Assembly: GCA_036346355.1 (NCBI GenBank)
Contig: CM070577.1
Location: 77,584,509 to 77,648,508, forward strand
Source of the DNA: Rhipidocladum racemiflorum
Taxonomy: Eukaryota; Streptophyta; Magnoliopsida; Poales; Poaceae
Direction: 5' to 3'
DNA length: 64,000 nt
A model generated the notes under the pieces. The model was not told the DNA's origin, searched no databases, and saw only the letters and a program-made list of their open reading frames with translations. The position numbers were made by a program, and so were the translations under genes. This document shows, piece by piece, positions 11,269 to 22,553 of the stretch; within the stretch, counting starts at the first letter, position 1, and each line of letters begins with the position of its first letter.

Positions 11269-12540
11269 TTAAGCCGGTTTTAAAGAGTCAGGCGGGGATA
11301 GATTCGCGGCCCACAACTGGAAGCACTGGGCGTTGAAGGAGAATGTGGAAGGAGGCGAAGACACCCATACATGTCAGGGCGCAGTGTGGGCTGGCTTCTG
11401 GGTGAGTTTGCGTTATGTATTTACTCTATTTGAGTATTGCTTTAAATGTAAATAAAATTTGACAATGTGTGATTATATGTAGGAGAGGTTTCGGCTTGAG
11501 AACGAAGACGATTACAGCCTTTTGAAGAAGGCCAAAAGCGTCTTCAACAGGGCGGCACAAAAGGTTGTCGGAGATTCGTTCAGCAATGCAAGGATTCAAG
11601 CTGTCATCAATTTTTACAAGAGGGTGAAGAAGGTGAACATGAGAAGAGGACCAGAGGCGAGGAGTATACACTGACAGAACAAGAGTATCTCGAGAGCTCA
11701 GTACGATTGGATAATGAAGGACATGGAGGCTTGGAGGTGGATGTGCCAGATCTTGGCGTCGGAGGATTTTAAAGAAAAATCAAATAGAAATCGAGGAGCA
11801 GAAGAAGTAGTTTGGGGAAGCACAAATACGGCGTGACGGACACATTGGCCTAGAGCAACGAATGGTAAGTATCGGTATTATAATTGTTAGTGAAGTTGTC
11901 ACTATGTTTCTAACTTTGCACCGTAGGAGGCTGAAAGTGGGAGTACTCCCTCTGTTGTGGACGTTTACATCCGGGGGCACAAAGGCGAGGATCCACAGAA
12001 CCGGATGTTTTGTGCGACGACGGGCTAGTGAGAGGATGGTAAGTATAAATGAAACAATATGTTTTGTGCAAATTTAAATCCGGAGCACCAACATCTTGTT
12101 TTGGCGGCGTCATATGCAGAACAAATGACACAACGTCATGGGACAGACTTTGATTGGAGGGCACGCTTGGCCGATGTGGAAGCCTTGTACCACGCTGGAG
12201 GGGGCCTAAAGCATGGGAGGTTCGTTAATAAAACTAATTTTAATTGTTTTTGCTCTATGAATAAAAAAATGTTGCATGGTCACATTTCAGTATATATCGT
12301 TTGTAGGTGGGCCATGGGGGACGGAGTTATCGAATGCGATCGTCTTCCACGAGACTCGGTTTCCTCACAGGGGAGTGCTCACTCGTCGAGGTCCGCACGG
12401 GAAGCACAAGCGCGGGAGGAGGCTCGTGAAGCGCGAGAGGAGGCTCGTCAAGCGCGAGAAGAGTCTCGTCAAGCACGAGAGGAAGCTCGCAGAAGCCGAG
12501 AAGACTCAGAATACATGAAAATGTATCTGCAGGTACAATC
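11256..12540 (+). pseudogene. TNPA-like gene of the CACTA element (En/Spm-associated protein), decayed
   Basis: Several exon-like pieces fit the plant En/Spm-associated protein (Transposase_24/TNPA-like) found in grass CACTA elements. At about 11483-11680 there is an ERFRLENEDDYSLLKKAK segment with QAVINFYKRVKK. At about 11928-12035 a PSVVDVYIRGHKGEDP segment can be read. At 12059-12235 there is HGTDFDWRARLADVEALY. At 12305-12535 a highly charged repeat follows (REEAREAREEARQAREE). GT/AG borders separate some pieces. In-frame stops near 11675, 11770 and 12030 show that it no longer encodes a full protein. TNPA-type proteins bind the subterminal repeats. No TNP2 gene accompanies it. Confidence 0.65.
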
Positions 12541-13245
12541 TCAACTTTGAACAAATCGATCATTTGCACATCTGTAATTAAAATCTAACAAACAATCTAT
12601 ATGCAGCAACTGTCACAATCTCTTGGACCTAACGTGCCAGTGTTTCGCCCTCCTATTATGCCCCAGGTAAAGATACTCGAGTTCATTACTCTAACTCACT
12701 TAGCTAATGAAATCGCGATTCTCACAAACTTGACTATTATGTCATAGGGCTCCCAGCCACCTCATTTCTGCATGTTTTCTCCTCACATGCAGCCACCACC
12801 ACAAGGAGAAGCATCACAGGGTGCTCACCTCCCCAGCGTCCTTCATAAACCCTCTTTGGGATGCAGGCACCACCCTAGGAGATGCACCTCGGGTTATATG
12901 AAATTCTCATGCATTCTTTATTTTAAAAAAACTCTATTCTCAGATACTTGATATCACAAACTATGATCCATAGGCCTCCCGGCCTCCTCGTCCTTTCTAC
13001 ATGTTCACCCCACAGATGCAGCTACCTTCTGTAGGAGAGGCACCACAAGTAAAGATGGATCGGTTCAATTCGATATTCAAAATTTGAACGAAAGATTTAA
13101 ATGTGGCATAATGTACCTAACTATGCCTTACAGGCTCCCACCTCCAAACCCGTTCTACATGTACCCACCACCTATGGCAGGCCAAGGAATGCCTATGTAC
13201 TTCAACCATTGGGCCATGCACCACCTCGGATGACACCACAGGTAT
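12541..13245 (+). other. Possible 3' exons of the CACTA TNPA-like gene, Pro/Met/Gln-rich
   Basis: Short stretches repeat a theme of 'caccaccacaaggagaagcatcacag', giving peptides like MQPPPQGEAS, separated by AT-rich spacers with AG borders (12770-12880, 12975-13050, 13135-13240). They may be C-terminal exons of the TNPA-like gene. No clean reading frame is left. Confidence 0.35.
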
Positions 13246-13249
13246 GGAT

Positions 13250-13960
13250 GTCAAAAACATTCTAAGTTTGCGAACGAGCTAAGTTTGTCAATTGTGAGCT
13301 AAACCAAGTCAAATTGAGTAAATTGAGCTACCTTCACAAAACTTAGTCAATTATATCACATTTAGGCAAATAAAACTCAATGTCACAAAGTTCAAATGGA
13401 CTTAGTCAACTTGAGCAAATTCAGCTATGCGTGCAAAACTTAGTCGATTTTACGACACTTAGGCAACTCAAGCTTAAACCTTGCACAAATCATCTCAATG
13501 TTTGCTAAGTTTGCGAATTGAGTTAACTTTGTTATTTGTGAGTCAAGACTAGTCAAATCCTGCAAAATTGAGGTATTTATGCAATAATTATTCGATTCTA
13601 GCTCATTTAGGCAAATCTAGCTTAAATCATTCCAATGTTTGCTAAGAATGCGAAACGTGTGGAAATTGATAATTGTGATGTAAACCCTAGTCAAATTGAG
13701 GCAATCGTTCAAAACTGAGTCGATTCTACCACATTTAGCCAAATATAGCTTAAATCTTATCAAATTCATCTCAGTGGTTGCTAAGTTTGCGAAACAAGGT
13801 AATTCTGTCAATTGTGATCCAAACTTAGTCAACTTGACAAAATTGGCCTATTCGTGCAAAACTGATTCGGTCCTAGGACATTTAGCACAAATCATTTCGA
13901 TATTTGCTAAGTTCGACGATATGTTACTTGTAACACAACCTAGTCTTGAACTTGCAGGTT
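13250..13960. repeat. Degenerate tandem repeat in the CACTA interior
   Basis: Phrases such as 'aaacttagtcaa', 'catttaggcaaat' and 'tgctaagtttgcgaa' recur about every 100-120 bases in the same orientation through this AT-rich stretch. Copies are diverged, suggesting an old tandem array. Confidence 0.6.
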
Positions 13961-14207
13961 TCTGGGTCACTCCCTCCAGCACGTACTAACGACGACATCA
14001 TAGAAGACATCATAGTCTCGCCCCTGGTGTGGTGGAAGCGCCACAACTCCAACAACCCCGAGACATGAATTGCATTGTGAGCTGGATTGGTGTATTACTG
14101 TTGGACTTTATGACTTCGTCGTCGGATTTGTATTGTGATGGATACATTGTAATGTGGATTGTAATGCGTAGTTTACAAATTGCCGTTGGATGTGTGATTG
14201 ATTATCT

Positions 14208-14347
14208 AAGGATCTGCTAGAATGTCTCCTTCTAGTTTGAGAGATTGATGTCCTATTTATCACTGCAAATGTTTTTTTGTCTCACGAGTGGATGTCCTAT
14301 TTACTAGAGAGGTTATGCCGAAATTTTGTACATTTCGGTGACTTAGT
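14208..14347. repeat. Copy 3 of the ~140-bp CACTA interior repeat
   Basis: It matches 10131-10270 and 11121-11268 but lacks the TA run, and it sits 3 kb downstream in the same orientation. Confidence 0.8.
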
Positions 14348-14389
14348 TATTCGTTGTGGAGTTTGATTCTTGAATCATGTTGGTAATAC

Positions 14390-14880
14390 TCTTGAATTGT
14401 TCGCAATACTCTTGAATCTTGAGTTGTCGATATATATTGAGTGTTTGATTAAATGTATAGATATTGATATTCTCATGCATGATTGAATGTTGAATGAGAT
14501 GCATACCGATCGATATATATTGATTGTTTGATTGAATGTTTGATTGAATGTATAGATATTGATATTGAGTGTTTGATTGAATGTTGAGATGCATACCGAT
14601 CGATATATATTGAGTGTTTGATTGGATGTTGAATAAGTTTGATTGAATGTTTGATCGATATATATTTGAGTATATATATTTGAATCTTGTGATGGACTTA
14701 TTGTGATGTGTTGAATAAGATTGAATGTGAAGATGCTTGTGTTGAATGACATGCATATCGATCCATATATATGCGTGGTCGAGATATATTGAGTGTTTGA
14801 TTGAATGTTGAATAAGTTTGATTGAATGTATTGAGTGTGATGCATATGGATATATATATATATATCCATATATATTAAGC
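14390..14880. repeat. AT-rich short-period repeat before the right CACTA end
   Basis: Many copies of TGTTTGATTGAATG and CGATCGATATATATTGAG variants occur. Long open frames on the minus strand here (14343-14869) are products of the repeat and are rich in Asn, Ile, Gln and Tyr. They are not treated as genes. Confidence 0.75.
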
Positions 14881-14883
14881 GTC

Positions 14884-15250
14884 AGTTAAATTCGTGGGTT
14901 TCTGCCTGGCCCACGAATTTAAGTTAAATTCGTGGGTTTTCCTGGCCCACGAATTTAAGTTAAATTCGTGGGTTTTCCTGGCCCACGAAATTAAGTTAAA
15001 TTCGTGGGTTTTCCTGACCCACGAATTTATCAGTTAAATTCGTGGGGCCAGAGAAACCCACGAATTTATCGATTAAATTGTACAAAGCGAAACCCACGAA
15101 TTTAACTTAAATTCGTGGGCACCCACGAATTTAATTGATTAATTTCGTCGAGTTAAATTCGTGGCCTAAATTCGACGGTTTGCGCACGAATTTATAGTAA
15201 ATTCGTGGGTTTTGGCCTAAATTCGTGGGTTTCTGGCCCACGAATTTTCC
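14884..15250. repeat. Right subterminal repeat array of the CACTA element
   Basis: Copies of AGTTAAATTCGTGGGTTTTCCTGGCCCACGAATTTA, each a near-palindrome, are tandemly arranged (spacing about 45 bases) and then become irregular. The motif is the one at 8535-8830 on the other side. Confidence 0.87.
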
Positions 15251-17005
15251 CCTGATTCCTGTAGTGGGGAATCCTTGGGGTTGGTCTAGGTGCTGTGCTA
15301 GAGGGTATTTGGATGCTTTTAGATCAAGTGGTGGTGCTGTGATTGGGTAGATTAGATGAAAACTAGAGTTTGCCACGTTCTCTGCTTCGGGCAGATTGTG
15401 TAGTCGAACTAGGGTTTGAGTTTTCACGACCTTAGAATGGGAATTTGGTCGGCCGCCTGTTGAGAAAGTTGTAGGTAACTTCAATACCTTTCAGTGGACA
15501 TAAAGAACATCCAATTATGCTCAGCCGTTTGAACGTTATGCTCGATTTACCAAGCGTGTTTAAATCTGTGATGTAGCTAGGACAGAACGTAGTGTTTTGT
15601 AGATTAGACAACTTTAGAAGCCGAATCAGCTTTTCCCAATACTTAGAAAAAGTTAGGAAATTTCCTAAGCTACGCGAGGATGTACTCGTTTAATTGATTC
15701 GGAGTCCTAGAACTAACGTTAAGCTAGATTGAAGTCTGTTGTCCCGGGAGGATAGATTCTCTGTTTTTCGATTTTGGGAGTATTTTGTGAAGTCGGGGTA
15801 GACAAGCTTTTGCCTACTATTTTGGGGGCACGTTTTGAGTGTGTGGTATATATGTGCAGGTGGTGTAACCCCGGGAGTGCCCTCATCCTCTCGCCAATCC
15901 GTCGCCCGAGGTTAAGGCAAGTGTATTGTAATGGGTAGCGTTGTATGTTGTCAATTGTGACTAGGTGCAACTTTGTTTACATGATGTGCTATCTTGTCAT
16001 GATTACATGTTGTGATATCTTGCCATGATTAGTGCTTGCCATGTTATGATGAAAAAAGATTATTATGATGTTATGCCATGTTTAGTTCAGTTTGGTTCAA
16101 GTTGTTTATGTTTATGGCATAATTGCATACATGGCATGTGATCTGGCCCAGTCGGTGAGAAAGTCATAACTAGTCCGGCAAGGTCGGTGAGAAAGTTATG
16201 ACTAATCTGGAGAGCCAATGAGTAAGTGCTACCTCGTGATTCCATCCACCGTGGTGAATGGAAGCGAGGAGTAGGCACCCTCCATCTACAGGATGGAAGG
16301 GGGAAGAGGGTGCACGCCGACGGTTGTGCACTCAGCAATACCGATATATGCTTCCAGGAGACATGTGCATTGCATTGCATTGCATACATGATGATGATTA
16401 TGAGTTGTGTACAATGTGCTTTGTCATGGCTATGATGTTGTAGATGAGGTTATGGTTTGATCATGATGTTAAAGTATGGTATGTATTGCTGTTGGCGTTG
16501 ATCTATTCTTTATGATCCATTGCAATATGCTTGCTGAGTGATGAACTCACGCTTGTGTTTATGTTGTTTTTCTTAGGTACCTTGACACCGACATGTGGGA
16601 AAGGGGCTTAGCGGCACGACATCACATAATTTCCACACAATTATACAATATTTACCTTTCGGATTTGTTATCATGAATCTAGGGTGATGAAACTAGGATT
16701 ATGATTTGTTCATGTGCCTGTTTACATCCTTTACTTCGATTTGGTTCATGAAGTGGTTAAATTCATTATGTTAGACTTAAATTGCCGCTATATTACCTGT
16801 TATTGCTGCTTTGGATGTTTTTCCATCCTTATATATCATGTGATATTTTGTTGTTGCTCCGAATCATGGATAAAAATGGAGATGCTGCCAAAATTTTCGG
16901 TTCTACCATTTACACCTTTGCTGTAATTTATCTTTATTTGAGGATTTTAGATGATGTTTAATCTATGTTTGGTAACATTCGGGCACACTAGATGCCGGGG
17001 TGTTA

Positions 17006-18785
17006 AAGGAACCTCATGTCAACCCTCCTCCCATCCATACTAACTCGTTGGGCCATCTTCATGCGGTCCGAGCACCTAGCACCCCCTCGAGCGGCCCAAG
17101 CCCGGCTTGGCCCTCGAGAGTCGGCCTAAGCCTCGCCCTCAACCACGCCCAATCGTATAAGCGCACAACCCATCGAAATAGCATGCGATGAAAGAATATC
17201 TTTACCATCCCATTCCGGCATGCGACTGACAAGATATGCTCGATCAACATGGCAAACAACGGATCGGTCCTCAACTGACACATGCGAGACTACCACACTT
17301 GGGTCTCCACACCCAAGTGCCCCAACTTTCTCGCCCGGTCTCATTTCATTTTTTCCCATTTCTTCTTATAATCATAACCACTGTAACCCAATACTGTGAA
17401 GTGTAATGATCTCAAGCGATGGAACCATCCACCGCTTGGCCCATACCCGACAACTAAGCAGACTAAGAGTGGACACCATATATTTACCCAGATACTAGCT
17501 CCAAAGGGGGTGTTCAACAATGTCAAAGGGTGTAGTGCAGCAATTTGGTTCTAATATCAAACCCACCATCCAACTCCTAATGCATAACTTAATATCCAAT
17601 AAGCAATTGATTCACAAAAATAAATTACACATAGGGTTAAACATGCTTAGGTGCTTGCCTTGTGCTTCTGCTTGAGTATCAACCACAACTTGCTCTTCGG
17701 CAATCCCTTCGACCACGACCACGTCAGTCACCGCGGTCTCGTTCTCTACACAAATAGAACGCATGAATGAGATGCATGCAATGCAAAAGAAACGAAATAC
17801 AATGCATTCCCCAACGAAACAGACCAGGTAAATCCAGATAGTCCGGATAAGCCGGACATTACTGGCAATTTGTCCGGACACTCTGGACATGGCGCATTTT
17901 GCCCAACGGCTTAAGGGATTGGAGTGTTTCCGAGTCCTACGAGACCACTAGAACCCGATCTACAACTTTCCTACACGCGGCCAAGCCGGAGAAGCTCTAA
18001 GCTAGCCCAAACATGATGAAACGACACTCACTTCTAAAAACCCCAACCAAAACCTAATCCAATGCTTAGAACGGCATCATCTAAGCCCGATCTCCCACCT
18101 TATACCCAAGCATCGCCTACACCTCCCCAAAATCCAACCACCCACCAAAAACCCTAACACCCCAAAGTTTACCCCCAACCTCAAACTACAAGACCAAGCC
18201 CCAATCTACTCCCATGGACGCCCTAGAACACAAGAACCCATGAATCAACTCCGAGAAGAGGTCTTACCTTCAAGGAGGATGAAGAAGAAGAAGGGGAAAC
18301 CGGGTGGGGGAAAGAGAACGTTGGCTTGGGGAGGATCTTGAGGACACTGGGGTGAGGGAGTCACCGGGGAGGAGCACGGGAGGTCGCCGGGGAGGAGGAG
18401 TTCACCGGAGACGAGCTTGGGGTTGGAGGGGAAACGCACGGGCAGTGGGGAGCAAAAGGTAGGAGGAGAAATGAGTGAGGAGCTAAGAAATCCGGAGTTT
18501 TTATACCCAACCCGCGCAAACTCCGGATACTCCGGATGTTTAACCCGGAGACTCCGAGTTGGGGTCTTCGGTAGAATTAACCCGGACACTCTGGACATTT
18601 AATCCGGACATTCCGGGTTAGGGCTTTCGCATAGACCCAGTTTGGACACTCCGGATGATTTATCCGGATACTTCGGGTTATATTCGGACAGTCCGGATGT
18701 TTAATCCGGATACTCCGGGTTACCCAGAATTTCAGCACATGATCAAATCACCGCGCGAGTCGAATTTTGAATCGGGGCCTTGACA
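17006..18785 (-). mobile_element. 3' LTR of element G, truncated
   Basis: Read on the minus strand the LTR begins TGTCAAGGCCCCGATT at 18785. It aligns with 27642-28884 and then 25370-25933 of the 5' LTR. About 1.1 kb that the 5' LTR still has (23691-25370, less a nested solo LTR) is absent. A segment at 18480-18730 repeats a (C/T)CCGGA(T/C)A(C/T)(T/A)CCGG motif many times. Confidence 0.85.
18480..18735. repeat. TCCGGA-motif cluster in the 3' LTR of element G
   Basis: Short units such as ATACTCCGGATGTTTAACCCGG recur about every 20-35 bases. The same cluster is present in the 5' LTR at 28590-28830, with smaller groups at 17825-17890 and 27910-27985. CCGG-rich arrays in an LTR may be dense cytosine methylation targets (inference). 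Confidence 0.7.
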
Positions 18786-18800
18786 AACCCTCCCCCCTTA
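18786..18800 (-). other. Polypurine tract of element G
   Basis: On the minus strand AAGGGGGGAGGGTT lies directly before the TGTCAAGGCC start of the 3' LTR. Confidence 0.75.
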
Positions 18801-18917
18801 AAGGAATCTCGCCCCGAGATTTAGAACAAGGCATAAGCGGAATAGAACGCAGATAGATAGTATAGCCTCACACTAATCGACATGCTTGGAATTGCGAAGA
18901 ACTCGCATACTAGCAAC

Positions 18918-19325
18918 TTACATGGTATGGATGAACTCAGGATACTCGGTCCTCAAACGATCTTCGGGTTCCCAAGTGGCTTCATCTTTGGTGTGATTAC
19001 TCCACTGAACCTTGTAGAACTTGAGAGTCCGCCGATGGGTCTTGTGTTCAGCTTCATCCAAAACCCGAATAGGATGCTCTCGATAAGACAGATCAGGTTC
19101 GGGCTGAACTTCGAGTTCGTCCACCTCCAGTGACTCGAAGGGAGTACGGAGGCATTTCTTCAATTGGGATATATGGAAAACATCGTGGACCATTGCCAGA
19201 GAAGGAGGAAGATCCAACTGATATGCCACTTGACCGCACCTCGCAAGGATTTGAAAAGGCCCTATGTAGCGAGGTGTCAGCTTTCCCTTAACTCCGAAAC
19301 GATGAGTGCCTCGGAGGGGAGACAC
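18918..19325 (-). pseudogene. Integrase C-terminal region and chromodomain of element G
   Basis: The frame begins in the integrase tail (GPFQILARCGQVAYQLDLP, then HDVFHISQLKKC, the conserved gypsy GPY/F-type module). It ends in a chromodomain with YKVQWSNHTKDEATWEPE, where aromatic and W residues typical of histone-binding chromodomains remain, and it closes with a stop at 18918. Chromodomains guide integration into heterochromatin in chromoviruses. A frame break separates it from the upstream integrase core at 19277-19744. Confidence 0.88.
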
Positions 19326-20584
19326 CTTAGATAGACATAATCACCAATGTCGAAGGAGAGAGGTCTCCTTCGGCAATCAACATAGATCTTTTGCCGTGAT
19401 TGTGCTACCCTCAAATTCTCTTGAATGGCCTTCACCTTCTCTTCTGCAGCTTTAACCACATCAGGTCCAAAGAATGGTCGTTCCCCACTCTCGGACCAGT
19501 TCAGGGGTGTCCGACAGCTACGACCATAGAGTGCTTCGAAAGGAGACATTTTGATGCTGGTTTGGTAGCTGTTGTTGTAAGCAAACTCAGCATACGGAAG
19601 ACATTCATCACACTTCTTCCCATAAGACAGAACACAAGCCCTCAACATATCCTCAAGGATCTGATTGACCTTTTCGGTCTGGCCGTCAGTTTGCGGATGA
19701 TATGCTGAGCTGTGGAGTAGCTTGGTGCCCAATGCCTCATGCAAACTTTTCTAGAATCGAGAAACAATTTGAGAGCCTCGATATGAAACTATGCGCTTTG
19801 GCACTCCATGGAGGCATAAGATTCGAGCGATGTACAACTCCGCATACCTCTTGGCTGGATAGGTGGTGCTAATAGCTAGGAAATGAGCGGACTTTGTCAA
19901 CCGGTCGACTATAACCCATATCGAGTAATGACCCGAAGAAGTCGTTGGCAGCCCGGTGACAAAATCCATGCCAATGTCTTCCCACTTCCAACTTGGAATG
20001 GGCAGCGGCTGAAGAGTGCCAGCTGGCTTAAGATGTTCAGCCTTCACCCTCTTGCAGACATCGCATTCAACCACATAGCGAGCAATCTCACGCTTCATGC
20101 GAGTCCACCAAAACCTTTGCTTTAAGTCTTGATACATCTTGTTACTGCCTGGATGGATTGTGAGCACGGAGTTGTGGGCTTCATCAAGAACTTTTCTTCG
20201 CAATTCTTGGTTCTCGGGGACGACCAAGCGCTCGCCGAACCATAAAGTTCCACGGTCATCAAGATGGAAGTCAGTGGCTTGGCCGGAACTCAGTTTGCTG
20301 CATATTCGGGCAACATCACTGTCCCCCTTTTGAGTTTCCCTAATCTGATCCAACAGCGTGGAATTCAACTCCAGATTTGCCAAGGACCCTTTTTCAACCA
20401 TCTCTAAGCCGAGTTTCTGAAATTCGGCATAGAGGGTGGCACTCCGGGGTTGAAGAGTGAGACAGTTGCATTGAGCCTTGCGACTCAACGCATCAGCCAC
20501 CACATTGGCTTTTCCCGGGTGGTAATGGACTTCCAAATTGTAGTCTTTGATCAGTTCAAGCCACCTACTTTGCCTCATGTTCAA
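19277..20584 (-). pseudogene. End of RNase H and integrase core of element G
   Basis: The piece 19751-20584 holds the RNase H end (HYHPGKANVVADALSR). It then holds the zinc-binding integrase head (H at HPGSNKMYQDLKQRFWW, C-x2-C at CDVCKRVK) and the first catalytic Asp context (DFVTGLP). The second catalytic context reads SYRGSQI where families normally have SDRGSQF, so this Asp is lost. The last piece, 19277-19744, contains the catalytic Glu context SAYHPQTDGQTEKVNQ. A stop or frame break lies between 19744 and 19751. The enzyme cannot be functional. Confidence 0.87.
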
Positions 20585-21114
20585 ATCCCTTGAGTGAAGA
20601 TGTACTTGAGACTTTTGTGATCAGTATAGATATCGCACTTATTCCCAAGGAGATAGTGGCGCCAGATTTTTAAAGCATGGACCACTGCTGCAAGCTCCAA
20701 ATCATGAGTTGGGTAGTGCTCTTCATGGCGTTTCAACTGCCGAGATGCATTTGCAACAACCCGGCTTTCTTGCATGAGCACGCAGCCAAGGTCGATACCT
20801 AATTCATCGCAATACACATCGAACGGCTTGTGAACATCAGGTTGGGTGAGGACAAAAGCTGTAGTCAGGCACTGCTTCAGAGTTTGGAATGCTTGTTCAT
20901 AGCCCACTGACCATTTGAATTCCGCACCTTTCTTCAGTAGCTCAGTCATGGGCTTGGCAATCTTTGAAAAATCCTGAATGAATCGGCGGTAATAACCGGC
21001 AAGCCCAAGAAAACTGCGGACCTCTGTGACAGTGTTGGGCTGCTCCCACTTGAGAACATCTTGTACCTTACTGGGATCAACAGCGACACCTCGCTCCGAG
21101 AGGACGTGTCCCAA
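20581..21114 (-). pseudogene. Reverse transcriptase thumb and RNase H of element G
   Basis: Visible are the connection SFLGLAGYYRRFIQDFSKIA, typical of Ty3/gypsy, and the RNase H-like domain with FDVYCDELGIDLGCVLMQ, HDLELAAVVHALKIWRHYL and IYTDHKSLKYIFTQ. A stop at the end (QGI*) separates it from the next part of pol at 20584. Confidence 0.87.
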
Positions 21115-21132
21115 GAAAGATACCTCCTTCAG

Positions 21133-21897
21133 CTAAAACTCGCACTTGCTGAACTTGGCATAAAGGCGATGTTCCCGGAGTCGCCTGAGAACGATGCGAA
21201 GGTGTTTTGCATGTTCTTCCTCATTGGCTGAATAGACGAGGATGTCATCGATGAAGATGACCACAAAAGAATCGAGCTCCTCCATGAAGATGGAGTTCAT
21301 GAGGTACATGAAGTACGCCGACGCATTCGTCAGACCGAACGACATGACTGTGTACTCATATAAACCATATCGGGTGGAGAATGCTGTCTTTGGGATATCC
21401 TCAGCCCGAATCTTAATTTGATGATATCCAAGCCTCAGATCAATCTTGGAGAACACCCGTGCACCAGCAAGCTGATCAAAGAGGATGTCGATCCGAGGCA
21501 GAAGGTACTTGTTCTTGACAGTGACTGCATTCAACGGTCGATAATCCACACAGAGTCGAAGGGAGTCGTCCTTCTTGGTCACGAAGAGGGCCGAGCAACC
21601 CTAGGGTGATCAGGAGCTCGGGCGAATGAACCCCTTGTCCGTCAGTTCCTTCAGCTGAGTCTTCAGTTCGGCCAACTCATTCGGCGGCATCCTATACGGC
21701 CGCTTAGAAACTGGAGCAGTCCCGGGTTGAAGCTCAACTACGAACTCAATATCCCGATCAGGCGGCATCCCTAGCAGTTCCGCTGGGAACACATCCGGGT
21801 ACTCCGAAACCATGGGAATGGATTCTAATTCTCCAACTTCGACGCCATTCAAGGAGCAAAGAGCGGCCTCGCCATCATCGAGAAGTAGAGTTAGCAC
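21133..21897 (-). pseudogene. Reverse transcriptase of element G, with an in-frame stop
   Basis: The two reading frames are 21610-21897 (SEYPDVFPAELLGMPPDRDI and KRPYRMPPNELAELK) and 21133-21582 (LRLCVDYRPLNAVTVKN, and the catalytic box FIDDILVYS). Together they form the fingers and palm of a gypsy reverse transcriptase. A stop between about 21583 and 21610 and another near 21130 break it. Confidence 0.9.
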
Positions 21898-21951
21898 GTC
21901 GCCCTTTGGTCCCTTGAGCGAGATGGAGCGTCGAGAACAATCTAGAATGGC

Positions 21952-22449
21952 CTACTGCCGTGTGAGCCAGTTCATGCCCAAGATGACATCTATCCCCCAA
22001 AGATCAAGGAGTAGCAAGTTGACAAGGAATGGAACCCCTCGAACTAGCAGAGTTGCCTCTTGGACTACTTGATTAACAAAAATCCTTGAACCCGGTGCTT
22101 CAATGAGGAACGAGGTGGTGCTACAACCCACCCTCAATTGATGATGCATAGCAAAGTCCTTGTGGATGAAGGAATGAGAAGCCCCGGAGTCGAATAAAAC
22201 CCTAGCAGCATGTCCCTTAATGCACAACGTACCAGTCAGCACAGTGGCGCCCTCGGGAATCGCCTCAGCGTCAACGTAGTTGACTCGGCCACGGTTCGGC
22301 GCAGGAAGTGGAGGTGGTGCAGTCGCGCCTTGAGGTCTTGGGGCGTTGGAATTGTTGCCCTTCCTTGGAAAGGGACAGTCGCGGATGAAATGCCCCGCAC
22401 GCCCACAATTGTAGCATGCACCCGGTCCTGAACTTGCCCCCGCTCTCAC
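21952..22449 (-). pseudogene. Gag zinc knuckle and aspartic protease of element G
   Basis: The frame contains the knuckle CYNCGRAGHFIRDCP (C-x2-C-x4-H-x4-C), a Pro-rich linker, the protease active site context LFDSGASHSFI and the flap-end motif GMNWLT. A stop follows at 21952. The zinc knuckle binds RNA in the particle, and the protease cuts the polyprotein. The upstream part of gag is in a different frame. Confidence 0.9.
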
Positions 22450-22553
22450 TCCCGGCAGTGGTGGTGGAGGCCGGGAGCAGCAGTAGGAGGACGAGCCACT
22501 CCAGCCGGGAGGGAAAGCGCAGGGGCAGGTGCTCTAGGTGGAGGAAGAGCAAT

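Larger units (their letters stand above)
8518..15266. mobile_element. CACTA (En/Spm) DNA transposon, 6749 bp
   Basis: The element begins CACTACAAGAAATAG and ends in the inverted form ATTCCTGTAGTG, flanked on both sides by the 3-base duplication GGG (8515-8517, 15267-15269), as CACTA elements make. The related LTR copy at 36722-38893 (minus strand) reads straight across the equivalent site (ggaatccttggggttggt) and serves as an empty-site reference. Both ends carry dense subterminal repeats built on TTAAATTCGTGGG and its complement. Inside is only a decayed TNPA-like gene and no TNP2 transposase, so the copy looks non-autonomous. Confidence 0.93.
8029..17005 (+). mobile_element. 3' LTR of element B, interrupted by a CACTA transposon
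   Basis: The LTR starts TGTGACACCCCAG at 8029, runs to 8517, resumes after the CACTA element at about 15270 and ends near 17005 at CCGGGGTGTTA. The terminal CA expected of the family is missing or mutated. Net length is about 2.2 kb, like the solo copies. The right end abuts a truncated LTR of element G directly, so its outer duplication cannot be recognised. Confidence 0.85.

Noticed and set aside
14343..14869. Two overlapping minus-strand frames of 137 and 164 codons rich in Asn, Ile and Gln
   Set aside because: The sequence is a short-period AT-rich repeat, and no domain or normal composition is seen.
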